A DNA stretch of 37,682 nucleotides from contig NZ_VCCH02000080.1 of the NCBI RefSeq assembly GCF_005938675.2, positions 1 through 37,682 of the forward strand. The letters are read 5' to 3'. How positions within the stretch are numbered: position 1 is the stretch's first letter; each line of letters starts with the position of its first letter. Both the position numbers and the translations under genes were made by a program. The DNA is from Mycobacterium sp. KBS0706 (GTDB lineage: Bacteria; Pseudomonadota; Alphaproteobacteria; DSM-16000; Inquilinaceae). Under the pieces are notes generated by a model. The model did not search any database. It was not told where the DNA came from and saw nothing but the letters and a program-made list of their open reading frames with translations. Of the stretch, positions 1 to 7,379 are shown one piece after another.

Positions 1-431
1 GACAGCACGAGGTCGAAGCCGGCCGGGGACAGCTCGAACTCCTGCCGCGCCCGGTACGGGAACGGCCAGGCATCGGCGGCGTAGTCGTCGACCAGCACGC
101 AGCGCGTGGCCGACCGCTCCAGCACCGTCCAGGGCCGCTGCCAGCCATGGCCGTGCAGTTGGTGCCGTTCGCGCGTGTTCAGGGGCAGCGCCACCTCCCG
201 CCCCCGGAAGCGGAAGCGGCCCTCGCGGATCCGGTTCGAGAACGGGGTCAGCGGGAAGTTGGCGAGGCCGAGCGGGCTGCCCGCCGCCAGCGCCTCGGAG
301 GCGGCCGGGCGCAGCCAGTCTCGCCGTGCATCCCCACTGCCGGTCCAGTATGCGGCGATGCCGCCGCCGATCGCCGGCACGATGTCGACCCCGCTGTCGC
401 CCGCCCGCAGTTGCACCGTCTCGACCGTCAT
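1..431 (-). CDS. Aldose 1-epimerase family protein (partial, C-terminus beyond the window)
   Basis: The reading frame on the minus strand starts at an ATG at 431, 5-6 bases after a strong GGAGG ribosome site, and runs off the left edge (about 143 codons visible). The visible protein has the galactose-mutarotase signature: an early GGGIAAYW stretch, then FPLTPFSNRIREGRF at about residues 59-73, and HQLHGHGWQRPW at about 89-100, whose histidine pair belongs to the family active site. Members interconvert alpha and beta anomers of free sugars. Placed head to head with the sugar-acid regulator and its operon, it would supply the anomer used by the sugar dehydrogenase downstream. The exact sugar cannot be read from sequence. 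Confidence 0.88.
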   Translation of the reverse strand, partial: MTVETVQLRAGDSGVDIVPAIGGGIAAYWTGSGDARRDWLRPAASEALAAGSPLGLANFPLTPFSNRIREGRFRFRGREVALPLNTRERHQLHGHGWQRPWTVLERSATRCVLVDDYAADAWPFPYRARQEFELSPAGFDLVL

Positions 432-477
432 TCCATCCTCCCGTTGCGCTGCCCTGGCCGGCCATGATCGGCAATGC

Positions 478-523
478 TTGACGCCGATCCGCCGAGGGCT
501 CAATACTCTCATTTGTATGATGA
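478..523 (+). promoter_or_regulatory. Candidate sigma70 promoter and operator of the GntR regulator gene
   Basis: TTGACG at 478-483 and AATACT at 502-507 (18-base spacing) make a plausible -35/-10 pair. Immediately downstream, over the expected start site, lies TCATTTGTATGA at 509-520, an imperfect inverted repeat (TCAT...ATGA). The core TTGTATGA (513-520) recurs at nearly the same distance from a TTGACA box upstream of chvE (25600-25644, minus strand). A repressor site over the start point would fit autoregulation by the GntR protein encoded at 771. The epimerase on the other strand may share it. This is inference from position and recurrence only. Confidence 0.45.
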
Positions 524-770
524 ATAACAAGGAGCGCGGTCGGCAAGCCAGATCGCGCCGTTGAGGAAAGGCCGTGGTCGAGAAGAGCGGAGAGAATGTC
601 GTTCGTGCGGACGGCATGCGGATGGCCCGTGGCAGGACTGCCCGGCGCGACCCCGACCTGCGTATCGACCGGAACGTGATCGTCGGACCGACGGAAGGCG
701 GCGGAGCCGGGACGCTGCGGCGCCCGAGCGGCTTCGGCCGCGTCTGACCGGCAGCAGGAAAGGGGAACAG

Positions 771-1628
771 ATGTCCGGGCCGGAGAGACCAGTCGGGGAG
801 AGATCGATCGCGATGGCCGCTGCGGATGCGACATTGGCCGGGACTCCGGCGCTGCGCCGCGGCCGGCGCCCGGCAGCGGCCGCAGGCATCGCCGACCAGC
901 CGCATGGCGGCAGCAAGACCTTCTCGCGCCGGTCGCTGCACGGCCAGATCGCCTACGACATCGGCACCCGGATCGTGCGCGGCGACATCCAGCCCGGCAC
1001 CGTGCTGCCGAACGAATCCGACCTGTCGGCCCAGTTCTCGGTCAGCCGCACCGCGCTGCGCGAGGCGATCAAGGTGCTGGCGGCCAAGGGGCTGGTCGAA
1101 TCCCGCCCCAAGACCGGCACGCGGGTGCGGCCGCGCGGCGAATGGAACATGCTGGACCCGGACCTGCTGGCCTGGCAGTTCGCGACCCAGCCGATGGAGC
1201 AGCTGGCCAAGGACCTGTTCGAGATCCGCCAGATCATCGAGCCGGCGGCGGCGGCGATGGCGGCAGAGCGCGGCGACGACGGCCAGCGCGAGGCGATCAG
1301 CCGCGCCTTCGCCGATATGGAGGCGGCGCCGGACGGCGACGCCTCGGTCGAGCCCGACCTGCGCTTCCATCAGTCGATCCTGGTGGCATCGAACAACGAG
1401 TTCCTGCAGCCGCTGGGCGCCCTGATCGAGACCGCCATGGCGTCGAGCTTCCGCGTCACCAACAACGAGCCGGGGGCCCTGCAGGTATCGCTGCCGCGCC
1501 ACCAGGCGGTGCGCGACGCCATCCTGGCGCGCGAGCCGGAGGAGGCGCGCCGGGCGATGCGGATCCTGCTCGAGGACGCGGTGCAGGACATGCGCCGCGC
1601 CCTGCCGCACATCAAACCGAAATCCTGA
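771..1628 (+). CDS. GntR/FadR-family transcriptional regulator of the sugar-acid operon
   Basis: A 285-residue regulator. The start at 771 is chosen because AGGAAAGGGG lies just upstream; earlier in-frame codons encode low-complexity Arg-rich sequence. An N-terminal tail of about 50 residues precedes a winged helix at about 54-125 (LHGQIAYDIGTRIVRGDIQPG, LPNESDLSAQFSVSRTALREA), followed by an FCD ligand-binding domain with the acidic and His residues typical of metal-dependent FadR-type sensors (DLRFHQSI, RHQAVRDAI). Regulators of this class commonly repress aldonate or uronate catabolic operons and are released by the sugar acid. It lies 30 bases upstream of the dehydratase, which fits local control. 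The effector is not known; L-arabonate or D-xylonate or their keto-deoxy derivatives are guesses from context. Confidence 0.9.
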   Translation: MSGPERPVGERSIAMAAADATLAGTPALRRGRRPAAAAGIADQPHGGSKTFSRRSLHGQIAYDIGTRIVRGDIQPGTVLPNESDLSAQFSVSRTALREAIKVLAAKGLVESRPKTGTRVRPRGEWNMLDPDLLAWQFATQPMEQLAKDLFEIRQIIEPAAAAMAAERGDDGQREAISRAFADMEAAPDGDASVEPDLRFHQSILVASNNEFLQPLGALIETAMASSFRVTNNEPGALQVSLPRHQAVRDAILAREPEEARRAMRILLEDAVQDMRRALPHIKPKS

Positions 1629-1658
1629 TCACAGCCTAGCCAACAAGGACCCTTCGCA

Positions 1659-3410
1659 ATGGCTGACGACGCCAGCAGCAGCAACAACAACAAAAAGCGT
1701 TACCGCTCCTCCCATTGGTTCGGCACCCACGACAAGGACGGCTTCCTGCACCGCAGCTGGATGCGCAACCAGGGCCTGCCGGACCATGTGTTCGACGGCC
1801 GGCCGGTGATCGGCATCTGCAACACCTTCTCCGAGCTGACCCCCTGCAACGCCCATTTCCGCAAGCTGGCGGAGCATGTGAAGCGCGGCATCTGGGAGAT
1901 GGGGGGCTTCCCGGTGGAGTTCCCGGTGTTCTCGACCGGCGAGACCAATCTGCGGCCGACCGCGATGCTGTACCGCAACCTCGCGGCGATGGATGTCGAG
2001 GAGGCGATCCGCGCCAACCCGATCGACGGCGTCGTGCTGATGACCGGCTGCGACAAGACCACGCCGTCGCTGCTGATGGGCGCCGCCAGCTGCGACGTGC
2101 CGGCGATCGTCGTCTCCGGCGGCCCGATGCTGAACGGCCGCTACCAGGACCGCACCATCGGGTCGGGCACCGCCGTCTGGCAGTTCGACGCCGACGTCAA
2201 GGCCGGGGTGATGAGCCTGCAGCAGTTCATGGAGGCCGAGGCCGCGCAGTCCCGCTCCGCCGGGCACTGCATGACCATGGGCACGGCCAGCACCATGAAC
2301 TCGATGGCCGAGGCGCTGGGCACCAGCCTGACCGGCTGTGCCGCGATCCCGGCGGTCGACGCCCGCCGCTACGTCATCGCCCATATGACCGGCCGGCGCA
2401 TCGTCGAGATGGTGCATGAGGACCTGCGGATCTCGAAGATCCTGACCCGCGAGAACTTCCTGAACGCGGTGCGCGTCAACGGCGCCATCGGCGGGTCGAC
2501 CAACGCCGTCATCCACCTCCTGGCCCTGGCCGGCCGCGTCGGCGTCGACTTCACCCTGAAGGACTGGGACGAGTTCGGCCGCGACGTGCCGACGCTGGTC
2601 GACCTGATGCCGTCCGGCCGCTTCCTGATGGAGGATCTCTACTACGCCGGCGGCATCCCGGCGGTGACCCGGGCGCTGGGCGAGAACGGCATGCTGTTCA
2701 AGGACGCCCCGACCGTCACCGGCAAGTCGATGTGGGAGAACGTCAAGGCCGCCGCCAACTGGAACCCGGAGGTGATCCGCCCCTGGGACAACGCGCTGGT
2801 CAAGCAGGGCGGCATCGTCGTGCTGAAGGGCAACCTGGCGCCCGACGGCGCCGTGCTGAAGCCCTCCGCCGCCACGCCGGAGTTGATGCAGCACCGCGGC
2901 CGCGCCGTGGTGTTCGAGAGCATCGAGCACTACAAGGCGCGCGTCGACGACCCGGATCTCGACATCGACGAGACCTGCGTCATGGTGCTGAAGAACTGCG
3001 GCCCGAAGGGGTATCCGGGCATGGCCGAGGTCGGCAACATGGCGCTGCCGCAGAAGGTGCTGAAGAAGGGCGTGCGCGACATGGTCCGCATCTCCGACGC
3101 CCGGATGAGCGGCACCGCCTACGGCACCGTGGTGCTGCACACGGCGCCGGAGGCGGCGGCCGGCGGCCCGCTGGCCCTGGTGCAGGACGGCGACATGATC
3201 GAGCTGGACGTCGCCGGCCGTCGGCTGCATCTCGATGTGCCCGAGGCGGAGCTGGCGGAGCGCCGCAAGCGCTGGTCGCCGCCGGAGCCGACGATGAAGG
3301 GCGGCTACCAGGAGCTGTATGTCCGGCACGTGATGCAGGCCGACAAGGGCGCCGACCTGGACTTCCTGGTCGGCAGCCGCGGCCACGCCGTGCCGCGCGA
3401 CAGCCACTGA
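1659..3410 (+). CDS. Sugar-acid dehydratase of the IlvD/Edd family (L-arabonate/D-xylonate type)
   Basis: A 583-residue member of the IlvD/Edd family, the usual length for pentonate dehydratases. The iron-sulfur ligands are visible: SELTPCNAHF, MTGCDKTTPS and the AGHC motif near residue 206. The motifs MNSMAEALG and GPKGYPGMAEVGNM, and the C-terminal ISDARMSGTAYGTVVLH, follow the order seen in characterised L-arabinonate dehydratases (Rhizobium/Azospirillum AraC type), to which the sequence looks closer than to dihydroxyacid dehydratase IlvD. It would convert a pentonate (or a related C6 acid) to the 2-keto-3-deoxy acid. The start ATG follows AAGGA at 1647-1651. The regulator is directly upstream and sugar dehydrogenase and GguC/AraD1 genes directly downstream. 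Substrate choice among arabonate, xylonate and fuconate is unresolved. Confidence 0.88.
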   Translation: MADDASSSNNNKKRYRSSHWFGTHDKDGFLHRSWMRNQGLPDHVFDGRPVIGICNTFSELTPCNAHFRKLAEHVKRGIWEMGGFPVEFPVFSTGETNLRPTAMLYRNLAAMDVEEAIRANPIDGVVLMTGCDKTTPSLLMGAASCDVPAIVVSGGPMLNGRYQDRTIGSGTAVWQFDADVKAGVMSLQQFMEAEAAQSRSAGHCMTMGTASTMNSMAEALGTSLTGCAAIPAVDARRYVIAHMTGRRIVEMVHEDLRISKILTRENFLNAVRVNGAIGGSTNAVIHLLALAGRVGVDFTLKDWDEFGRDVPTLVDLMPSGRFLMEDLYYAGGIPAVTRALGENGMLFKDAPTVTGKSMWENVKAAANWNPEVIRPWDNALVKQGGIVVLKGNLAPDGAVLKPSAATPELMQHRGRAVVFESIEHYKARVDDPDLDIDETCVMVLKNCGPKGYPGMAEVGNMALPQKVLKKGVRDMVRISDARMSGTAYGTVVLHTAPEAAAGGPLALVQDGDMIELDVAGRRLHLDVPEAELAERRKRWSPPEPTMKGGYQELYVRHVMQADKGADLDFLVGSRGHAVPRDSH

Positions 3411-3420
3411 ACTCGATCGG

Positions 3421-3452
3421 GGCCCGTCCCGGCCGGGGCGGGCCTTTTCTTT
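3421..3452 (+). terminator. Rho-independent terminator or attenuator after the dehydratase
   Basis: GGCCCGTCCC (3421-3430) can pair with GGGGCGGGCC (3435-3444) over a four-base loop, with one G-T wobble, followed by TTTTCTTT. It lies between the dehydratase stop and the next gene's start 14 bases further on. It would end or partly attenuate transcription before the dehydrogenase. Confidence 0.7.
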
Positions 3453-3465
3453 GCAGACGGACATC

Positions 3466-4242
3466 ATGACCGAATACGCGATCTATCCGTCGCTGCGCGA
3501 CAAGCCGGTCTTCGTCACCGGCGGCGGCAGCGGCATCGGCGAAAGCATCGTCGAGCATCTGTGCCGCCAGCAGGCGCGAGTGTTCTTCGTCGACATCGCC
3601 GAGGCGGCGTCGACCGCCCTGGTCGACCGGCTGAAGGCCGAGGGGCTGGCAGTGCCACAGTTCCGGCATTGCGACCTGCGCGACATCGCCGACCTGCGCG
3701 CCGCGGTGGCCGAGGCGCAGAAGGCGATCGGCCCGATCCGCGTCCTGATCAACAACGCGGCGCACGACCAGCGCCACGCGCCGGAGACGGTCGAGCCCGA
3801 CTATTGGGACGAGCGCATGGCGGTGAACCTGCGCCACCAGTTCTTCGCCGCCCAGGCGGTGCAGCCGGGGATGCGCGATGCCGGCGGCGGCTCGATCATC
3901 AATTTCGGCTCGGTCTCCTGGCGGTTGCGCCAGGGCGGCATGCCGGCCTACACCGCGGCCAAGGCGGGGGTGGAGGGGCTGACCCGCGGCCTGGCCCGTG
4001 ACTGGGGCCCGCAGCACATCCGGGTCAACACCGTGATGCCGGGCTGGGTCATCACCCAGCGCCAGAAGGATTTGTGGCTGACGCCGGAGGCGGATGAGGA
4101 GCGCCGGAAGGGGCAGTGCATCCCCGACCAGGTGCTGCCCGTGCATCTGGCGCAGATGACCCTGTGGCTGGCGGCGGACGACAGCGCCATGTGCACCGGC
4201 CAGACTTTCGTTGTGGACGCCGGCTGGGCGTCGGGACTGTGA
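3466..4242 (+). CDS. XylB-like SDR sugar 1-dehydrogenase
   Basis: A 258-residue short-chain dehydrogenase. Visible features are the Rossmann loop TGGGSGIGE, the NNAAHD strand, Ser in FGSVSW and the catalytic pair Tyr162/Lys166 (PAYTAAKAG). It opens with AIYPSL and has CDLRDI, YWDERMAVNLRHQFF and a C-terminal MCTGQTFVVDAGW, close to the layout of Caulobacter NAD-dependent D-xylose dehydrogenase (AIYPSL, YWDERINVNLRH, LCTGHEYWIDAGW). It would oxidise an aldopentose (or galactose/fucose) to the lactone, the first step before the dehydratase encoded upstream. ATG 3466 is preferred over an in-frame TTG at 3451. A terminator-like hairpin separates it from the dehydratase; seven bases separate its stop from the next gene. 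No sugar-lactonase gene is seen nearby. Confidence 0.87.
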   Translation: MTEYAIYPSLRDKPVFVTGGGSGIGESIVEHLCRQQARVFFVDIAEAASTALVDRLKAEGLAVPQFRHCDLRDIADLRAAVAEAQKAIGPIRVLINNAAHDQRHAPETVEPDYWDERMAVNLRHQFFAAQAVQPGMRDAGGGSIINFGSVSWRLRQGGMPAYTAAKAGVEGLTRGLARDWGPQHIRVNTVMPGWVITQRQKDLWLTPEADEERRKGQCIPDQVLPVHLAQMTLWLAADDSAMCTGQTFVVDAGWASGL

Positions 4243-4249
4243 GGCGGAA

Positions 4250-5251
4250 ATGAACCTGATCCAACTGCGCACCAAGGCCGGCGAGCGGCGCGTCGGCATC
4301 GTCTCGGGCGGAGACACGCTGAAGCTGCTGTCCGCCTTCGACACCACCTACGACCTGGCCCAGGCGGCGATCGCGTCGCGCAAGACCATCGCCGAGCTGG
4401 CCGCGGCCGATGACGGCGCCGGCACCGACTCCTATGACGCGGTGATCGCCGAGGCCCGGCTGCTGCCGCCGCTGGACCATCCCGATCCGGCGCATTGCAT
4501 CGTCACCGGCACCGGCCTGACCCACCTCGGCAGCGCCGACGCCCGCGACCAGATGCATAAGAATCTCGGCGAGGCCGAGAAACTGACCGACAGCATGAAG
4601 ATGTTCCGCGACGGCCTGACCGGCGGCAAGCCGGCCGGCGGCGAAACGGGCGGCAAGCCGGGCGTGCAGCCGGAGTGGTTCTACAAGGGCGACGGCTCGA
4701 TCGTCGTCGCCGGCGAGCAGCCGCTGACCATGCCGTCTTTCGCGCTGGACGGCGGCGAGGAGCCGGAAATCACCGGCTGCTACCTGGTCGGGCCGGACGG
4801 CACGCCGTGGCGCGTCGGCTTCACCGTCGGCAATGAGTTCTCGGACCACATCACCGAGCGTCAGAACTACCTGCTGCTGGCGCATTCCAAGCTGCGCCAG
4901 TGCTCGGTCGGGCCGGAGCTGCTGGTGGGCAAGCTGCCGGAAGACATCCGCGGCACCAGCCGCATCACCCGCGGCGGCAAGACGATCTGGGAGAAGCCGT
5001 TCCTGAGCGGCGAGGCCAATATGAGCCACTGGATCGCCAATCTCGAGCACCATCACTTCAAATACGCGCTGTTTCGCCGGCCGGGCGACGTGCATCTGCA
5101 CTTCTTCGGCACGGCGACGCTGAGCGTCACCGACGGCATCAAGCCGGAGCCGGGCGATCGCTTCGAGATCGAAGCCAAGGCTTTCGGCCGCGCCCTGCGC
5201 AACCCCCTCGCGCGCGCGCCGGAGGAGACGGTGACGGTCCGGGCGCTGTAG
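4250..5251 (+). CDS. gguC: GguC/AraD1-family (FAH-fold) 2-keto-3-deoxy sugar-acid dehydratase
   Basis: A 333-residue protein of the AraD1/GguC branch of the fumarylacetoacetate hydrolase superfamily. The characteristic stretches are CIVTGTGLTHLGSA (about 83-96), QPEWFYKGDG, GEEPEITGCYLVGPDG with metal-ligand acids, VGFTVGNEFSDHITER, and the C-terminal DVHLHFFGTATLS. In Agrobacterium gguC lies beside chvE-gguAB; here those transport genes are about 16 kb downstream. AraD1-type proteins are assigned to dehydration of 2-keto-3-deoxy-L-arabonate or -D-xylonate to alpha-ketoglutaric semialdehyde, which matches the dehydratase upstream and the aldehyde dehydrogenase at 10125. The ATG at 4250 has GAGG seven bases upstream and is preferred over an upstream in-frame TTG that would overlap the previous gene. 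Confidence 0.86.
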   Translation: MNLIQLRTKAGERRVGIVSGGDTLKLLSAFDTTYDLAQAAIASRKTIAELAAADDGAGTDSYDAVIAEARLLPPLDHPDPAHCIVTGTGLTHLGSADARDQMHKNLGEAEKLTDSMKMFRDGLTGGKPAGGETGGKPGVQPEWFYKGDGSIVVAGEQPLTMPSFALDGGEEPEITGCYLVGPDGTPWRVGFTVGNEFSDHITERQNYLLLAHSKLRQCSVGPELLVGKLPEDIRGTSRITRGGKTIWEKPFLSGEANMSHWIANLEHHHFKYALFRRPGDVHLHFFGTATLSVTDGIKPEPGDRFEIEAKAFGRALRNPLARAPEETVTVRAL

Positions 5252-5271
5252 GCTCGGGCCGGATCCCTTTT

Positions 5272-5351
5272 CTGTCATTGCCGGGCTTGACCCGGCAATC
5301 CAGAGGGTGTCGACAGACACTGGATGCCCGGGTCAAGCCCGGGAATGACAG
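5272..5351. repeat. Dispersed palindromic repeat, type 1, copy 1
   Basis: An 80-base element beginning CTGTCATTGCCGGGCTTGAC and ending with TCAAGCCCGGGAATGACAG, so its ends are inverted repeats. It lies between the gguC stop and the next SDR. A second copy of identical length is at 21168-21247; the ends are nearly identical and the centres differ. Confidence 0.85.
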
Positions 5352-5404
5352 TTCAAAAGAGCGGAAGCACCGCCTCGGGCGGGCCGGAACACGGGGAAAC
5401 GCGG

Positions 5405-6133
5405 ATGAACAGGATCGATCTCGACGGCAAGCTGGCCGTGGTCACCGGCGGGGCGCAGGGCATCGGCCGGGCGGTCGCCGAGCGCTTCATCGCCTCGGGC
5501 GCCCAGGTGGTGCTGTGGGACCGCGATCAGGCGCTGGTCGAGGCGACGGCCAAGACGATCGGCGCCACGGGCGTCGCCATCGACGTCACCGATGCCGCAG
5601 CGGTCGCCGCGGCGGTGGAGGCCCAGGGCCGGATCGACATCCTGATCAACAATGCCGGCATCGCCGGTCCTTCGGTGAAGACCTGGGACTATCCGATCGA
5701 CACCTGGCGCCAGGTGATCGAGCTGGACCTGAACGCCGTCTACTACTGCTGCCGGGCGGTGGTGCCGGGCATGATCGCCCGCAACTACGGCCGCATCGTC
5801 AACGTGTCCTCGATCGCCGGCAAGGAAGGCAACCCCAACGCCAGCGCCTATTCCGCCGCCAAATCGGGCGTGATCGCCCTGACCAAGTCGCTGGGCAAGG
5901 AGCTGGCGGGCCACGACATCGCGGTCAACTGCATCACCCCGGCCACCGCCAAGACCCGGATCCTGGAGCAGATCAGCCAGGAGCATATCGACTACATGCT
6001 GTCGCGCATTCCCCGCGCCCGGTTTCTGAAGGTCGAGGAGGCGGCATCGATGGTGGCCTGGCTGTGCTCGGCCGAGAACAGCTTCACCACCGGCTCCGTC
6101 TTCGACCTGTCGGGCGGCCGCGCGACCTACTGA
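5405..6133 (+). CDS. SDR-family oxidoreductase
   Basis: A 242-residue classical SDR: TGGAQGIGR cofactor loop at about 14-22, a downstream DVTD acid motif, NNAGIAGPS, NVSSIAG with the catalytic Ser, and Tyr149/Lys153 in SAYSAAKSG. It resembles FabG-like dehydrogenases used in deoxy-sugar-acid and polyol routes more than true fatty-acid FabG, and ends with FDLSGGRATY. An in-frame start at 5324 would translate through the upstream repeat, so ATG 5405 with GGGGAAAC before it is used. Only 12 bases separate it from the kinase gene, so the two are probably co-transcribed. The substrate is unknown; a keto-deoxy acid or hydroxy acid from the same pathway is a reasonable guess. Confidence 0.85.
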   Translation: MNRIDLDGKLAVVTGGAQGIGRAVAERFIASGAQVVLWDRDQALVEATAKTIGATGVAIDVTDAAAVAAAVEAQGRIDILINNAGIAGPSVKTWDYPIDTWRQVIELDLNAVYYCCRAVVPGMIARNYGRIVNVSSIAGKEGNPNASAYSAAKSGVIALTKSLGKELAGHDIAVNCITPATAKTRILEQISQEHIDYMLSRIPRARFLKVEEAASMVAWLCSAENSFTTGSVFDLSGGRATY

Positions 6134-6145
6134 GCCGGGTCTGCG

Positions 6146-7144
6146 ATGGCCGACCCCGAACTGCTGGCGGCGCTGCGCCGGATGGGGCTGGCCGGGCCGG
6201 ACGAGACGCCGCGCTTCACCGCGCTGACCGGCGGCGTCTCCTCCGACATCTTCAGGGTCGACCTCGCCGCCGGCTCGATCTGCGTCAAGCGCGCCCTGGC
6301 GAAGCTGCGGGTGACCGCCGACTGGCGGGCGCCGGTGGCCCGCAACCTCTACGAGGCGCGCTGGATGCGGGTCGCGGCCGGGATCGTACCGCAGGCAGTG
6401 CCGCGGCTGCTGGGCCAGGACGAGGCGGCCGGCGCTCTGGCCATGGCCTATCTGGCGCCGGAGGACCATCCGGTGTGGAAGGCCGAGCTGCGGGATGGCC
6501 GCACCGACCCCGCCTTCGCCGCCGAGGTTGGGCGGCGCCTCGCGGCCATCCATGCCGCCACGGCGGCGGATCCGGCCCTGGCCGCCGAGTTCCCGACCGA
6601 CGCCATCTTCTACGACATCCGGCTGGAACCCTATCTGGTGGCGACCGCGGCCGCCCATCCGGACTGCGCCGCGGCCCTGCACGCGCTGGTCGAGACCACG
6701 CGGACGACCAAGCGGGCGCTGGTGCATGGCGATGTCAGCCCGAAGAACATCCTGGCCGGGCCGCAGGGGCCGGTGTTTCTCGACGCCGAATGCGCCTGGT
6801 GGGGCGAACCGGCCTTCGACCTGGCTTTCTGCCTGAACCACCTGCTGCTGAAGGGGCTGTGGCGGCCGGAATCGGCGCTGGATTTCCTGGCCTGCTTCGA
6901 TGCGCTGTCGGAGGCGTATCTCGCCGGCGTGGACTGGGAATCGGCCGATGCCTTCGAATCCCGCGCCGCCCGGCTGCTGCCCGGCCTGTTCCTAGCCCGG
7001 ATCGACGGCAAGTCGCCGGTCGAGTACCTGACCGATGCGGCGCAGAAGGACCGCGTGCGCTGCGTGGCCCGCGCCCTGCTGCTGGACCCGCCGGGGACGT
7101 TGTCGGAGGTCCGGGCGGCATGGGCGCGAGAGCTCGGCCTGTGA
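6146..7144 (+). CDS. APH-fold phosphotransferase (small-molecule kinase)
   Basis: A 332-residue aminoglycoside-phosphotransferase-fold kinase. The catalytic loop LVHGDVSPKNIL (about 192-203) contains the Asp/Asn pair, followed by the metal-binding VFLDAECAWWGEPAFDLAF. An N-terminal GGVSSDIFRV plays the nucleotide-loop role and CVKRAL supplies the lysine. The DAECAWWG stretch (rather than DWE) resembles metabolic kinases such as methylthioribose or choline kinases more than resistance enzymes, so an antibiotic role is unlikely. It sits between an SDR and an enolase-like gene, suggesting phosphorylation of a hydroxy acid or sugar in a small pathway. The substrate is not known. Confidence 0.82.
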   Translation: MADPELLAALRRMGLAGPDETPRFTALTGGVSSDIFRVDLAAGSICVKRALAKLRVTADWRAPVARNLYEARWMRVAAGIVPQAVPRLLGQDEAAGALAMAYLAPEDHPVWKAELRDGRTDPAFAAEVGRRLAAIHAATAADPALAAEFPTDAIFYDIRLEPYLVATAAAHPDCAAALHALVETTRTTKRALVHGDVSPKNILAGPQGPVFLDAECAWWGEPAFDLAFCLNHLLLKGLWRPESALDFLACFDALSEAYLAGVDWESADAFESRAARLLPGLFLARIDGKSPVEYLTDAAQKDRVRCVARALLLDPPGTLSEVRAAWARELGL

Positions 7145-7171
7145 CGACCTCACCAACCCCAATATATCTTT

Positions 7172-7338
7172 GTCCCCCCTCCCCTCGCGGGAGGGGGCTA
7201 GGGGGAGGGGGTTGGCTCCGCTCGCAACCGGCGCGGCCTTGTCTGAGGTATCAGCTGGAGCCCAGCCGACCACCGGCGACCTGCTCCAACGGCAAGAACC
7301 CCCTCCCCCTGCCCCCCTCCCGCAAGGGGAGGGGGGAC
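7172..7338. repeat. Long imperfect inverted repeat (MITE-like), type 4
   Basis: Two arms of 42 bases, 7172-7213 and 7297-7338, are near-perfect reverse complements (about three mismatches). Each arm also holds its own hairpin (CCCCTCGCGGGAGGGG; CCCTCCCGCAAGGGGAGGG). They enclose 83 bases without an open frame of interest. The element fills most of the 235-base gap between the kinase and the enolase-like gene. It could act as a terminator-like structure on either strand or be a remnant of a non-autonomous mobile repeat. Confidence 0.8.
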
Positions 7339-7379
7339 TATGATGGGATGCGTCGGGAAACGGCGAGGAACCAAGCACT

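Noticed and set aside
561..770. 70-codon N-terminal extension of the GntR regulator
   Set aside because: The extension is Arg-rich and unlike the family, and the TTG start lacks a ribosome site; ATG 771 has a good one.
1629..3467. Long minus-strand open frame opposite the dehydratase
   Set aside because: It is a GC-driven shadow of the dehydratase, rich in His, Arg, Ala and Gly with no domain. Similar shadows lie opposite the enolase/rmuC, GguB/GguA, hrpB and other genes.
6146..7144. Aminoglycoside resistance gene
   Set aside because: It has the APH fold, but the context is sugar-acid metabolism and the metal-binding motif (FLDAECAWWG) fits metabolic kinases better.
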